Source of the DNA: CAXPZW01 sp049594615
Lineage (GTDB): Bacteria > Bacteroidota > Bacteroidia > Flavobacteriales_D > Sanyastnellaceae
Reading direction: 5' to 3'
Assembly: GCA_049594615.1 (NCBI GenBank)
Contig: JBMYJR010000004.1
Coordinates: 1 to 64,000 of the forward strand
DNA length: 64,000 nucleotides
Translations under genes and position numbers: made by a program
The notes under the pieces: generated by a model
Database searches by the model: none
The model's input: only the letters and a program-made list of their open reading frames with translations
What the model was told of the DNA's origin: nothing
Shown here: positions 24,958-33,382 of the stretch, one piece after another
Numbering within the stretch: the first letter of the stretch is position 1
How the letters are laid out: each line of letters starts with the position of its first letter

Positions 24958-25767
24958 ATGAGCGACCACGCAGTCACCGCCCCGGAGGCGGAAGAAGCAC
25001 CCCGCAAACAAGATGTTTTCGAAGGGTATGACCCCGCGGTAAAAGTCCGCACCAAAAAGATGTTGATGTACTTCATCATCTTCGCCATTGTCATGCTGTT
25101 TGGTGGATTCACCTCCGCCATGCTGGTGATGTACGGTGGCAGCTATTGGGTGCACATCACCCCGCCTACCTCCATGTGGATGAGTCTGGTTTTTTTGGGC
25201 CTGAGCTCGTTGACCCTTTTTCTGGCCCACCGCTTGATCAAGGGCGGAAAGCAAACACCGGCATTCGCGCTGGTGGTCGCCACCTTTGCCCTGGGCATTG
25301 GCTTTACCGGCACCCAATGGAGCGCGTGGAACTACCTCAGCGAACGTGGCATGGGCGTGACCCAAACCGTGACCGAAGCCGGCGAAAAGACCACTTGGAA
25401 CAACATCGATGAGATCCAAGGCGAGTACGGCGTGGACTTCTTCATTTACAAGGGCACCAAGGAAAATCGCTTGGTGCTGGACAAGGGCGAATACTACTTT
25501 GCCTCAGACACCCTGCGTACCGAGCCGGTGACCGATGACATCCGCGCGCAGAGCAATTTGTCGTCAAGCATGGTGTTTGTGTTGCTGTTTGCCCACGTGG
25601 TGCACTTGCTTCTGGGACTCATTTACCTGATTGTCAACGGAGTACGAATCAGGCTCAACCGCATCACTGCCGATAACTCCATCAGCCTGTATGTCAACGG
25701 CATGTACTGGCATTTCATGGGCATCCTGTGGGTGTATCTCTTCTTGTTTTTGTTCGTATTTCACTAA
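24958..25767 (+). CDS. heme-copper cytochrome oxidase subunit III, first copy
   Basis: A 269-residue membrane protein of the CoxIII fold, with a short acidic N-terminus and about five helices. A periplasmic or loop insertion of about 75 residues (roughly 130-205) separates the second pair of helices. The C-terminal NGMYWHFMGILWVYLFLFLF is the conserved subunit III ending. Two subunit III-like genes in a row are typical of the Bacteroidota caa3-type oxidase locus. The second copy begins 24 nt downstream. Catalytic subunits I and II are not in the window. Confidence 0.9.
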   Translation: MSDHAVTAPEAEEAPRKQDVFEGYDPAVKVRTKKMLMYFIIFAIVMLFGGFTSAMLVMYGGSYWVHITPPTSMWMSLVFLGLSSLTLFLAHRLIKGGKQTPAFALVVATFALGIGFTGTQWSAWNYLSERGMGVTQTVTEAGEKTTWNNIDEIQGEYGVDFFIYKGTKENRLVLDKGEYYFASDTLRTEPVTDDIRAQSNLSSSMVFVLLFAHVVHLLLGLIYLIVNGVRIRLNRITADNSISLYVNGMYWHFMGILWVYLFLFLFVFH

Positions 25768-25791
25768 CATTGCAGCAAATTTTAACGAACC

Positions 25792-27057
25792 ATGGGAGGC
25801 GAGGCTTCTAAAGCGATTTCCAAAGAAGAATTGTGGGGCGGTGGACGCTCACCATTCAGCGTCAGCTACGGCAAAATGATGATGTGGTTCTTTCTGGTGT
25901 CAGATGCACTGACATTCGGAGGACTGTTGACCGCATACGGCGTTTCCCGCGCTGAAGTGACCGAAATCTGGCCGATCGGCGAACAAGTATTTGAGTCCTT
26001 CCCTATCTTAGGTAACGGTCTGCCATTGGCATACGTGGCGCTGATGACCTTCATTCTTATCGTTTCTTCGGTAACCATGGTATTGGCTGTTGAGGCCGGG
26101 CACCGCAACGATAAAAAAGGCGTCCTCAAATGGATGGGTTACACCATCATCGGTGGCTTCTTTTTCTTGGGCTCGCAGGCCTGGGAGTGGAGCCACTTCA
26201 TCCACGGTTCAGGCGGCTATTTCCAAGTAAACAGCCCTGTAACCATCACCTACGCCGGTGAGGACGAAAACGGCAACGAAGCCCAACTTGAGTACACCGT
26301 AGCGGCCAACGAGGCGGTGTATACCAGCGGCGACTTTGGTCACGCTATGGAGCATTACTTGGTACACGGCTTCTTCCACGATGCCCACGGCCACGATGCT
26401 GACGGTCACGGCCACAACGACCACGCCCACGGTGCAGCAGATGCCCACGGCGACCATCACGCTGCCGACAACCACGGCGAGCATGGCGACGACACGGCCC
26501 ACGCAGCCGGCCACGGTGAAGCTTCACACGACGCGCACACCACGCACATCCTTACCGAGCTCGAGCACTTGGGCATCGATGAGGCGAAACTTCTGAGCGT
26601 GACCGGACAATCTTCGGTGCACGCTGCTTTGGAATATGCAGCTGAGCAAGAACACGCAGGCAACAAAATCTTCTTGGCACACGCCATGCCTGCAGACCTG
26701 ATGCTGAACAAGTACATCGAGAACCGCATTGAGTTGGACAGCGAAACCGACGCAGCGCAGATTGCCAAGTTGTACGACGTCACCAATGTGACCCAAAACG
26801 CTGCGGTGTTCGGTGCCACCTTGTCGGCCAATGAGTACGGTCCTACGCAATATGCCCAGTTCTTCTTCTTTGTGACTGGATTCCACGGCTTCCACGTGTT
26901 CTCAGGTGTGGTGATTAACATCATCATTTTCCTGATGGCCTACCGCGGTGTCTTTGAGCGTCGAGGCCACTACGAGATGGTAGAGAAAGTGGGCCTCTAC
27001 TGGCACTTTGTAGACCTGGTATGGGTGTTCGTATTTACCTTCTTCTACCTCATCTGA
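25792..27057 (+). CDS. heme-copper cytochrome oxidase subunit III, second copy, with histidine-rich insertion
   Basis: A 421-residue subunit III. Helices at about 27-50, 76-100 and 115-133 are followed by a roughly 200-residue insertion (about 140-345) and then helices 355-385 and 400-421 with the conserved GLYWHFVDLVWVFVFTFFYL end. Within the insertion, residues 184-252 contain about 20 histidines among Asp, Gly and Ala, as in HGHNDHAHG and HGDHHAADNH. Such clusters usually bind Cu or Zn; a role in copper delivery or buffering is inference. Subunit III is normally near 200-260 residues, so the insertion explains the length. Confidence 0.9.
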   Translation: MGGEASKAISKEELWGGGRSPFSVSYGKMMMWFFLVSDALTFGGLLTAYGVSRAEVTEIWPIGEQVFESFPILGNGLPLAYVALMTFILIVSSVTMVLAVEAGHRNDKKGVLKWMGYTIIGGFFFLGSQAWEWSHFIHGSGGYFQVNSPVTITYAGEDENGNEAQLEYTVAANEAVYTSGDFGHAMEHYLVHGFFHDAHGHDADGHGHNDHAHGAADAHGDHHAADNHGEHGDDTAHAAGHGEASHDAHTTHILTELEHLGIDEAKLLSVTGQSSVHAALEYAAEQEHAGNKIFLAHAMPADLMLNKYIENRIELDSETDAAQIAKLYDVTNVTQNAAVFGATLSANEYGPTQYAQFFFFVTGFHGFHVFSGVVINIIIFLMAYRGVFERRGHYEMVEKVGLYWHFVDLVWVFVFTFFYLI

Positions 27058-27082
27058 TTTTCACACCCCGCATTCTGAAATC

Positions 27083-27487
27083 ATGGAAAGAGACGATCTG
27101 ATTGTCAACGACCAATACTCCCTGGACGCCCACCACGACGAGGCGCACGGTGCAGAGATTCGCAAAAACATTTGGAAGGTAACCGCGCTGTTGACCCTGA
27201 TTACTGCCGTAGAGGTGGTGATGGGTATCATCTTCAAGCGCTCGGATACCTTTACGTGGGAAGCCATCAAAATGGCCTTCATCATCTTGACCCTGGTCAA
27301 GGCTGCGTACATCGTTCTGGTATTTATGCACCTCGGTGACGAGCGAAAAAACCTCAAATGGGTGATCCTCGGGCCGTATGCACTGTTTATTGCTTACCTC
27401 ATCTTCATTGGACTCACCGAGGCCAGCCGCACATTGGACATGCGCACGCCCGATGTCCCCGATGCGCAAATCGAGGCTACTGAATAG
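27083..27487 (+). CDS. cytochrome oxidase subunit IV family protein
   Basis: A 134-residue protein with three helices (about 37-57, 67-90, 97-115) and the prokaryotic COX4 phrases IWKVTALLTLITAVEVVMGI and AFIILTLVKAAYIVLVFMHLGDERK. The small subunit IV stabilises the oxidase. It lies 25 nt after the second subunit III gene and 1 nt before the next gene. The N-terminal 30 residues are acidic and His-containing. Confidence 0.9.
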   Translation: MERDDLIVNDQYSLDAHHDEAHGAEIRKNIWKVTALLTLITAVEVVMGIIFKRSDTFTWEAIKMAFIILTLVKAAYIVLVFMHLGDERKNLKWVILGPYALFIAYLIFIGLTEASRTLDMRTPDVPDAQIEATE

Positions 27488-27488
27488 C

Positions 27489-28259
27489 ATGACCAAACAG
27501 AACAATAATCTTGGAAAGTACATCCTACTGGTGGGTGTACTTTTTTTGTTGCCCTTTTTATGGATCCTGATCTTTAGCAAAGGGGCCATTCACCATTTTA
27601 ACACCTTGCCGTATTACGGGCCCGATGGGGTGACCGTAGTGCTCCGCGATTCTACCGACGATATGTCGGGCATCGACGACCAGGTGGACCGCGTCATTGT
27701 TTCGCGCGAAGGCGTGACTTCCGACATGGCGTTCTACACGCTCCCTTCCTACAACCTGACCAATCACTTGGGGCAGCCCTACGGCTCCGAGCAGCTCAAA
27801 GGCAAAACCTACTTGGTCATGTTCATCTCCTCGGAGTCTGACTACATCAACGTGGCGGTCAAGGCCTGTGCGCCGGTGCACTTCAAGTACCGTGGAGAGG
27901 AGGACATCGAACTCGTGTTCATCACCAACGATCCCGTCACCGACACGCCCGAAAAGCTCAGTACCTTCATCGAGCAGGTGGACAAGAATGAGCAGTACGA
28001 TTTTGTCAGCAACAAGTGGCAATACCTCACCGGTGATAGCACCTCCATCGCGCAACTCCGTGCAGGAGGGTTCATGATACCTTCTGTGGAAGAAAGTGCT
28101 GTCTTGTGGCTGGTGGACGAAAACGGTCACCTGCGCGGCAAGTACCGCCCAAGCTGGGACTTCCAATACGGCACCGATCAACTGAAGAAAGCGCGCGAGG
28201 ACATTGCGCTGCTCAAGAAGGAAATGGATGTGCGCCGCCATGAATCCGGGAACGACTAA
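27489..28259 (+). CDS. SCO1/SenC-like thioredoxin-fold protein lacking the CxxxC motif
   Basis: A 256-residue protein with an N-terminal membrane anchor (about 12-29) and a periplasmic domain related in layout to SCO: LPSYNLTNHLGQPYGSEQLKGKTYLVMFISS followed by a thioredoxin-like pattern ending LVDENGHLRGKYRPSWDF. Where SCO has CxxxC the sequence reads SSESDYINVAVKACAP, with a single distal Cys, so copper binding in the usual way is not possible. Its last 20 bases overlap the canonical SCO gene. It may be a partner or regulator of SCO; this is inference. Confidence 0.75.
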   Translation: MTKQNNNLGKYILLVGVLFLLPFLWILIFSKGAIHHFNTLPYYGPDGVTVVLRDSTDDMSGIDDQVDRVIVSREGVTSDMAFYTLPSYNLTNHLGQPYGSEQLKGKTYLVMFISSESDYINVAVKACAPVHFKYRGEEDIELVFITNDPVTDTPEKLSTFIEQVDKNEQYDFVSNKWQYLTGDSTSIAQLRAGGFMIPSVEESAVLWLVDENGHLRGKYRPSWDFQYGTDQLKKAREDIALLKKEMDVRRHESGND

Positions 28260-28893
28260 ATACGTCTGTGCCCTTGTATTTGCTGCCTCGGTAGTCCTGT
28301 TGGCGGCATGCAATACGCGCCCCCCCCTGCCCTACCTAGGGCCGCACGATGTGTTCCGCGATGACCATGGAGCGACCGATACCGTGTATTACACCATCCC
28401 CAAGTTTGCCTTCACCAACCAAGAAGGCCAAGAGGTGACCCACCACGACTACGACGGGCACGTGTATGTGGCCGATTTCTTTTTCTCGAACTGCCCGAGC
28501 ATTTGTCCCATCATGAGCTCGCAAATGGCGCGCTTGCAAGAGAACCTGCGCAGCGCTGAGTTGTTGGGACAAGTAAAATTGCTGTCCCATACCGTGGACC
28601 CCGTGCGCGACACCTTGGAAGCACTCGTGGCTTACGCCGACCGGATTGGCGCTGACCTCGATCACTGGCACTTTGTGACCGGTACGCCCGAACTGCTGTA
28701 CAAACAGGCTGAACACGGATACCTGATGACCGCCTTTCCTTCGGACACCGCGGCCGGCGGGTTCTTCCACACCGACCAATTTGCATTGATCGATCGGGAG
28801 GGACATATTCGCGGGTATTATGACGGCACCTCTACCGCTTCGGTAGATGCGCTTTTTGAAGACATTCAACACCTTTTGAAGCACGCACCATGA
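28240..28893 (+). CDS. SCO1/SenC-type copper chaperone lipoprotein
   Basis: A 217-residue protein with a lipobox (LLAAC, Cys24) and a thioredoxin-fold domain. The copper site is complete: Cys85-PSI-Cys89 and His177 (FFHTDQFALID). SCO proteins deliver copper to the Cu-A site of oxidase subunit II. It begins 20 nt inside the preceding SCO-like gene and overlaps DUF420 by 4 nt. ATG 28240 is chosen because it leads straight into the lipoprotein signal. Confidence 0.93.
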   Translation: MNPGTTKYVCALVFAASVVLLAACNTRPPLPYLGPHDVFRDDHGATDTVYYTIPKFAFTNQEGQEVTHHDYDGHVYVADFFFSNCPSICPIMSSQMARLQENLRSAELLGQVKLLSHTVDPVRDTLEALVAYADRIGADLDHWHFVTGTPELLYKQAEHGYLMTAFPSDTAAGGFFHTDQFALIDREGHIRGYYDGTSTASVDALFEDIQHLLKHAP

Positions 28894-29447
28894 GCACTTC
28901 AACCGTCCGGGATTACGACACCCGCGCCAACCACATTTGGATCATCGTTATATCGGTCGTATTGGCCGCAGCTGTGACCGCTATGCAAATGGTTCCAGCT
29001 ATTGAATTGCCGGACAGCATGACCGGTTTCTTCAACAGCCTGCCCACCTTTAACGCCCTGGTGAACGGCACCACCTTTTTTGTGCTGATTGCCTCATTGC
29101 AGGCCATCAAGCGCAAGAACATCAAGCGTCACCGGCAGCTCATCATGGTGGCCATGGTACTGAGCGTTGTCTTTTTGCTGAGCTACGTAGGTTACCACAT
29201 AACCCACGAAGAAGCGCGTTATCCCCAAGACGCCCCCTACCGCACCCTGTACCTGATCATTCTCAACTCGCACATTGTACTCAGCGGCATCATTGTACCC
29301 CTGGTACTGTACACGTTTGTGCGCGGCATCAGCATGAAGGTGGAAAAGCACCGCAAGCTCGCCAAGCTCACCCTGCCGATTTGGTTGTATGTGACCGCTA
29401 CCGGGGTGATTGTGTACTTCATGATCCGTCCGTACTACGGCTTCTGA
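28890..29447 (+). CDS. DUF420 membrane protein (oxidase-associated)
   Basis: A 185-residue protein with five helices and the DUF420 histidines in HRQLIMVAM, YHITHEEARYP, ILNSHIVLS and EKHRKLAKLTLPIWLYVTATGVIVYFMI. DUF420 members, including CtaM of Gram-positive bacteria, are linked to maturation of heme-copper oxidases. The ATGA overlap with SCO puts it firmly in the operon. Confidence 0.92.
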   Translation: MSTSTVRDYDTRANHIWIIVISVVLAAAVTAMQMVPAIELPDSMTGFFNSLPTFNALVNGTTFFVLIASLQAIKRKNIKRHRQLIMVAMVLSVVFLLSYVGYHITHEEARYPQDAPYRTLYLIILNSHIVLSGIIVPLVLYTFVRGISMKVEKHRKLAKLTLPIWLYVTATGVIVYFMIRPYYGF

Positions 29448-29449
29448 CC

Positions 29450-29457
29450 TACCTTTG
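29450..29457 (+). promoter_or_regulatory. -7 box TACCTTTG 4 nt before the CAMC gene
   Basis: Perfect TAnnTTTG box starting two bases after the DUF420 stop and four bases before the ATG at 29462. The small gene can therefore be transcribed on its own with no leader. Confidence 0.6.
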
Positions 29458-29461
29458 TACC

Positions 29462-29716
29462 ATGAAGCGAATTGCAGCTCTCCTCGCCCTCGCACTTGCC
29501 CTGACTCTGACTGTTCCCGCAGACGCCCAATGCGCCATGTGTAAGCTCAACGCCGAAAGCGCGAGCGAAACCGTAGACGCCGGCATCGGACGTGGGCTCA
29601 ACAACGGAATCCTCTATCTGATGGGCATCCCATACGTGTTGCTGGGCATTGGCGCCTTTGCATTCTGGCGCCACCGCCAAATTTCAGCGGGCACTGACAC
29701 CGGCGCTTCGGCATAA
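29462..29716 (+). CDS. small exported membrane protein with CxxC motif, oxidase-linked
   Basis: An 84-residue protein: signal-like N-terminus (1-22), then Cys24-Ala-Met-Cys27, a short polar stretch, GLNNGILYLMGIPYVLLGIGAFAF as a second membrane segment and a short cytosolic tail. The CAMCK motif and GLNxGILYL phrase recur in small Bacteroidota proteins found beside oxidase genes, whose function I do not know. CxxC next to an exported helix suggests copper or redox work. The start is fixed by the box 4 nt upstream. Confidence 0.72.
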   Translation: MKRIAALLALALALTLTVPADAQCAMCKLNAESASETVDAGIGRGLNNGILYLMGIPYVLLGIGAFAFWRHRQISAGTDTGASA

Positions 29717-29801
29717 CTTCCAAGCCCTGAGGCGGACACCTAAAACCACAGGTGAACCTTTTACACAGGGTTGCGTACCCTTTAGAAACCGCCTTATCTC
29801 G

Positions 29802-30518
29802 ATGAAACATCTGGTATTAAGCTCTGTGCTGACGGCCCTGTGTGCTTCGGCCTCGGCCCAGTTCACCCAAGAACGCCGCATCAGTGAAAACGAGCCCTAC
29901 GTGGTGCGCCAACAAATGCACCTGAGTGTGACCGACGCGTCCACCATGGAGCTGGTCAATGCCGACGTTCTGATCAAAGGACTCAACCCTGAAAAAACTG
30001 TTGCATTCGAAGCGGTGGCCGACACCAGCTTCGAAATCAAAAACTACCGGCTCTACACCGTAAGCTGTGTTGAAAAGGGCTTTATGTATTACAACGCCAA
30101 GTTCTGGCCATCGGAAGCACAGACCCACGAACAAGTTGTAGAACTCAAGCCCATTGCCGTTGGACTCAAGACCGACATCCGCGACATCACCTTCCTGGGC
30201 GACAAGACTGAGATCTACCACAAATCCAAGCCCACCCTCGAGGAACTCATCGATTGGATGACCCTGAACCCCACAGTGAAGATTGCGGTGATTGGCCACG
30301 TCAACGGACCCGACAACAACAAGTCGCAGAAATTCTACAACAAGGCCTCCACCATGCGGGCCAAAGCCGTAGTGGATTACCTCATTGCTCAGGGCATTGA
30401 CTCAGAACGGCTCGAGGCCAAAGGCGCGGGCAACACCGAAATGCTCTTCCCCAAGCCCAACACCGATTGGGAACACGAAGCCAACAGACGCATTGAAATT
30501 GAGGTGGTAGGGCTGTAG
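29802..30518 (+). CDS. OmpA-family C-terminal domain protein, exported
   Basis: A 238-residue protein starting with a signal peptide (MKHLVLSSVLTALCASASAQ). The middle part is beta-rich and unassigned. The last 110 residues form an OmpA peptidoglycan-binding domain: VKIAVIGHVNGPDNNKSQKF, STMRAKAVVDYLIAQGID, RLEAKGAGNTEML and ANRRIEIEV. The first motif of the domain is degenerate compared with FxTDSxGs. Such proteins tether the outer membrane to the cell wall. The ATG at 29802 is chosen for the signal peptide. A strong terminator follows. Confidence 0.85.
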   Translation: MKHLVLSSVLTALCASASAQFTQERRISENEPYVVRQQMHLSVTDASTMELVNADVLIKGLNPEKTVAFEAVADTSFEIKNYRLYTVSCVEKGFMYYNAKFWPSEAQTHEQVVELKPIAVGLKTDIRDITFLGDKTEIYHKSKPTLEELIDWMTLNPTVKIAVIGHVNGPDNNKSQKFYNKASTMRAKAVVDYLIAQGIDSERLEAKGAGNTEMLFPKPNTDWEHEANRRIEIEVVGL

Positions 30519-30547
30519 GCTCCTCTCGTCGATTAACAGTATTTGAA

Positions 30548-30580
30548 CGGGCAGCACGCAGTCGCGCGCTGCCCGTTTGT
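30548..30580 (+). terminator. Rho-independent terminator after the OmpA gene
   Basis: CGGGCAGC (30548-30555) pairs with GCTGCCCG (30568-30575) around a 12-nt loop and is followed by TTTGTT. It ends exactly where the tolC -7 box begins. Confidence 0.8.
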
Positions 30581-30588
30581 TATGTTTG
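30581..30588 (+). promoter_or_regulatory. -7 box TATGTTTG upstream of tolC
   Basis: Perfect TAnnTTTG directly after the terminator stem, 21 nt before the ATG at 30610. Confidence 0.55.
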
Positions 30589-30609
30589 CTTCAGCGCAAA
30601 CCCCCACTC

Positions 30610-32034
30610 ATGACCCGTTTATTTGCCTTGGCCTGCCTGCTTGGCGCGACCCTGACCGCCGCAGCACAAAAGCCATGGGACCTCCACAAGTGTGTCGAAC
30701 ACGCCTTCGAACACAACCTGACCATCCGTCAAGCCGCACTCGGCGTACAAACCGCTGAAATCGGGATGACCGAAGCCCGTGGCCAAACCCTGCCCAACCT
30801 GAACGGACAGGCGTCCCACGGTTACAATTGGGGCCAGACCATTGACCCGTTCACCAACACCTTTGCTACCGAACGCATCCAGAGTAACAACTTTGGATTG
30901 AGTACCGGTATGGCCCTGTTCAACGGTTTGCGTACGCTCAACACCATTCGCCAGAGCGATGTCGAATTTGCGCGCAGCCAGGCCGATTTGGCCACCTCGC
31001 AAAACGTCATGGCATTGACGGTGGCAACCGCTTACCTGACCATCCTGCTCAACGAGGAATTCTACAACGTATCCAAAGCCAACGTCAGCGCATCACAGCA
31101 GCAAGTGGACCGCATCCGCACGTTGGTGGAAGCTGGCCAACTGCCCGAAGGCAACCTCGCTGACATAGAGGCCCAACTCTACCTGGACGAGGCCAACATG
31201 ATCCAAAGCGAAAACCAAGTACAACTCGCCTACCTCAACCTCACCCAGCTCCTGCAGCTCACCCCACAAGAAGCCGAGCAGTTTGAAATCGCGCGCCCCG
31301 ACCTGGATGCCCTGGGCGATGTACAGCTCTTGCCAGACGCAACCGCGGCTGTATCCTACGCCGTGCAGAACTTCCCCCAAATCCGCAGCGCAGAAACCGG
31401 TGTGCTCAGTGCCGAGTATGGCATGGCCATGGCCAAAGCGGGCCGCTACCCTTCGCTGTTTGTGAACTACAGTTACGGTACCGGATACTCGGGTGCTCGT
31501 CAGGTAGGCGTGGGTGACCCTGTGTTGGAAACCTTCTTGATTGGTGCCACCGCCAGTGGCGAGGAAGTGTACAGCGCGCAATTCACCTTCAACGAGTTTC
31601 AGACCAAGCCGTTTGCTGACCAGTTCTCCGACAACTTAAACCAGTCGCTGTTCTTCTCTTTGCAAGTGCCCATCTTCAACCGTTTCCAAGTGCGCAGCCA
31701 AATCCAGCGCGCGGAGATCGGTTTGCAAGCCGCAGTACTGAACCTCGAGCAGCAACGTCAAACCTTGACACAGGACGTGGAACGCGCCTACGCGGATGCC
31801 CGCGCCGCGCGCAAAACCATGGCTGCAGCCGAAAAAGCACTGGGCGCCAGCCAAACCGCCTTCGAATATGCTGAGGTGCGGTTTGAAGAAGGGGTATCCA
31901 ACGTCGTGGACTACAACGCCGCGCGCATCCGCCGCGACAACGCTCAGGCCGACTTCCTGCGCAGCCGCTACGATTACATCTTCAAAGTGAAGGTGCTCGA
32001 CTTTTACATGGGCCAACCCATTAACTTGCAGTAA
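30610..32034 (+). CDS. TolC-family outer-membrane efflux protein
   Basis: A 474-residue protein with a signal peptide (MTRLFALACLLGATLTAAAQ) and two repeats of the outer-membrane efflux domain. Typical phrases are WDLHKCVEHAFEHNLTIRQAALG near the N-terminus, LVEAGQLPEGNLADIEAQL and FEEGVSNVVDYNAARIRRDNAQADFLRSRYDYIFKVKVLDFYMG at the end. TolC proteins form trimeric exit ducts for tripartite pumps. It is followed after 10 nt by a HlyD-type adaptor. An ATP-binding or RND pump partner is not in the window. Confidence 0.95.
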   Translation: MTRLFALACLLGATLTAAAQKPWDLHKCVEHAFEHNLTIRQAALGVQTAEIGMTEARGQTLPNLNGQASHGYNWGQTIDPFTNTFATERIQSNNFGLSTGMALFNGLRTLNTIRQSDVEFARSQADLATSQNVMALTVATAYLTILLNEEFYNVSKANVSASQQQVDRIRTLVEAGQLPEGNLADIEAQLYLDEANMIQSENQVQLAYLNLTQLLQLTPQEAEQFEIARPDLDALGDVQLLPDATAAVSYAVQNFPQIRSAETGVLSAEYGMAMAKAGRYPSLFVNYSYGTGYSGARQVGVGDPVLETFLIGATASGEEVYSAQFTFNEFQTKPFADQFSDNLNQSLFFSLQVPIFNRFQVRSQIQRAEIGLQAAVLNLEQQRQTLTQDVERAYADARAARKTMAAAEKALGASQTAFEYAEVRFEEGVSNVVDYNAARIRRDNAQADFLRSRYDYIFKVKVLDFYMGQPINLQ

Positions 32035-32044
32035 TCCCGCCCGC

Positions 32045-33382
32045 ATGAAACGCTACGCTTTGCTCGCGGCCGCTGCCCTGGTTCTGGGGAGTTGCGGCCA
32101 GAAAAAAACCTCGCTGACCACCGAAGAGGTCGAACGCCGCACCCTGGTGGAAACCGTCAGCGCCAGTGGCAAAATCCAACCCGAAACCGAGGTCAAAATC
32201 ACCTCGGAAGTCTCGGGACAGATCATTGGCATGCCGGTCAAAGAAGGCGACCTGGTGCGCAAAGGCGACCTGCTGCTCCAAATCAACCCCGACCTCTACG
32301 AGTCGGCGGTCAACCGGGGCATGGCTGCGCTGAATACGTCGCGTTCCAACCTGGCCAATGCCAAGGCCCGTGGTGCCCAAGCCCGTGCTCAGTTTCAGGT
32401 ACAAGAGCTGAACTTTGCACGCAGCGAAAAACTGTTCAACCAAGGCGCCATCTCCCAGAGCGAATGGGACAACGCCCAATCGTCTTACCAAGTGGCGCAA
32501 GCCGAGGTGGAAGCCGCCGACCAAAGCGTGATGAGCGCTGAATTTGCCATCCAAAGCGCGCAGGCCACCCTCAAGGAAGCCCAAGACAACTTGCGCCGTA
32601 CCACCATAATGGCCCCGCAGGACGGCACCGTTACCGCCCTGACCAAGGAAGTCGGTGAGACCGTGCTCGGTAACCAGATGATGGCCGGTGAAACCATCAT
32701 GAAGATTTCGCAGCTGGGGCTCATGGAGGTAAATGTGGAGGTCAACGAAAGCGACATAGTACGTGTGGCTTTGGGAGACACCGCCACTGTTGAAGTCGAC
32801 GCCTACCAAGACGAAGTGTTCAAAGGCGTGGTGACCGAAATCGGCAACACAGCGCTCAACTCGCTCAACGGCATGGCCCTGAGCATGGACCAAGTGACCA
32901 ACTTCTCGGTCAAGATTCGCATCCTTGCTGAGTCCTACAACCATCTGTGTGAGAGCGATAGCACCTTGTGCATCCCCTTCCGCCCCGGCATGAGTGCCAC
33001 GGTGGAGGTTGAAACCGAACGCGCCACCGACGTGATTACCGTGCCCATCCGCGCCATCAGTACCCGCCAAGACACCCTGGGGGGCGATGCCATGGCTCGA
33101 TTCAAAGCGCGCCGTGAGGCCGAAGCTTCCGGCGAAGACATCGAACCGTTTGTGGTGGCTTTTGTGGCCAACAAAGGCAAAGGGATGGTGGACATGCGTG
33201 TGCTGGAAACCGGCGTGCAAGACAGCCGATACATCCAAATCCTCAGCGGATTGGAAGAAGGCGAAGAAGTGGTGACCGGTCCCTACGTGGAAGTCTCCAA
33301 AAACCTTTCGGACGGTACCCAAGTGGAGTTCTCTGGCGGACGCGACCGCCATGAAGACTCCGAAGCAGAAGAAGAAGAGTAA
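32045..33382 (+). CDS. HlyD/MacA-type periplasmic adaptor lipoprotein
   Basis: A 445-residue membrane-fusion protein with lipobox (LVLGSC, Cys about 18). Order of parts: lipoyl half (VSASGKIQPETEVKITSEVSGQIIGMPVKEGDLVRKGDLLLQI), a long helical hairpin (about 85-185), the second lipoyl half (TIMAPQDGTVTAL) and beta-barrel and membrane-proximal domains. This layout matches MacA-like adaptors that link an inner-membrane ABC pump to TolC. The expected MacB permease does not follow; tsaB overlaps its stop (TAATG). C-terminal 20 residues are acidic. Confidence 0.94.
   Translation: MKRYALLAAAALVLGSCGQKKTSLTTEEVERRTLVETVSASGKIQPETEVKITSEVSGQIIGMPVKEGDLVRKGDLLLQINPDLYESAVNRGMAALNTSRSNLANAKARGAQARAQFQVQELNFARSEKLFNQGAISQSEWDNAQSSYQVAQAEVEAADQSVMSAEFAIQSAQATLKEAQDNLRRTTIMAPQDGTVTALTKEVGETVLGNQMMAGETIMKISQLGLMEVNVEVNESDIVRVALGDTATVEVDAYQDEVFKGVVTEIGNTALNSLNGMALSMDQVTNFSVKIRILAESYNHLCESDSTLCIPFRPGMSATVEVETERATDVITVPIRAISTRQDTLGGDAMARFKARREAEASGEDIEPFVVAFVANKGKGMVDMRVLETGVQDSRYIQILSGLEEGEEVVTGPYVEVSKNLSDGTQVEFSGGRDRHEDSEAEEEE

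Noticed and set aside
26341..26547. His-rich coding stretch as a DNA tandem repeat or CRISPR-like array
   Set aside because: The repetition is from codons for His, Gly, Ala and Asp; units are irregular with no constant spacer.
32021..33352. 443-codon minus-strand open frame opposite the HlyD adaptor
   Set aside because: Antisense shadow of a well-supported adaptor gene; composition typical of shadow frames.
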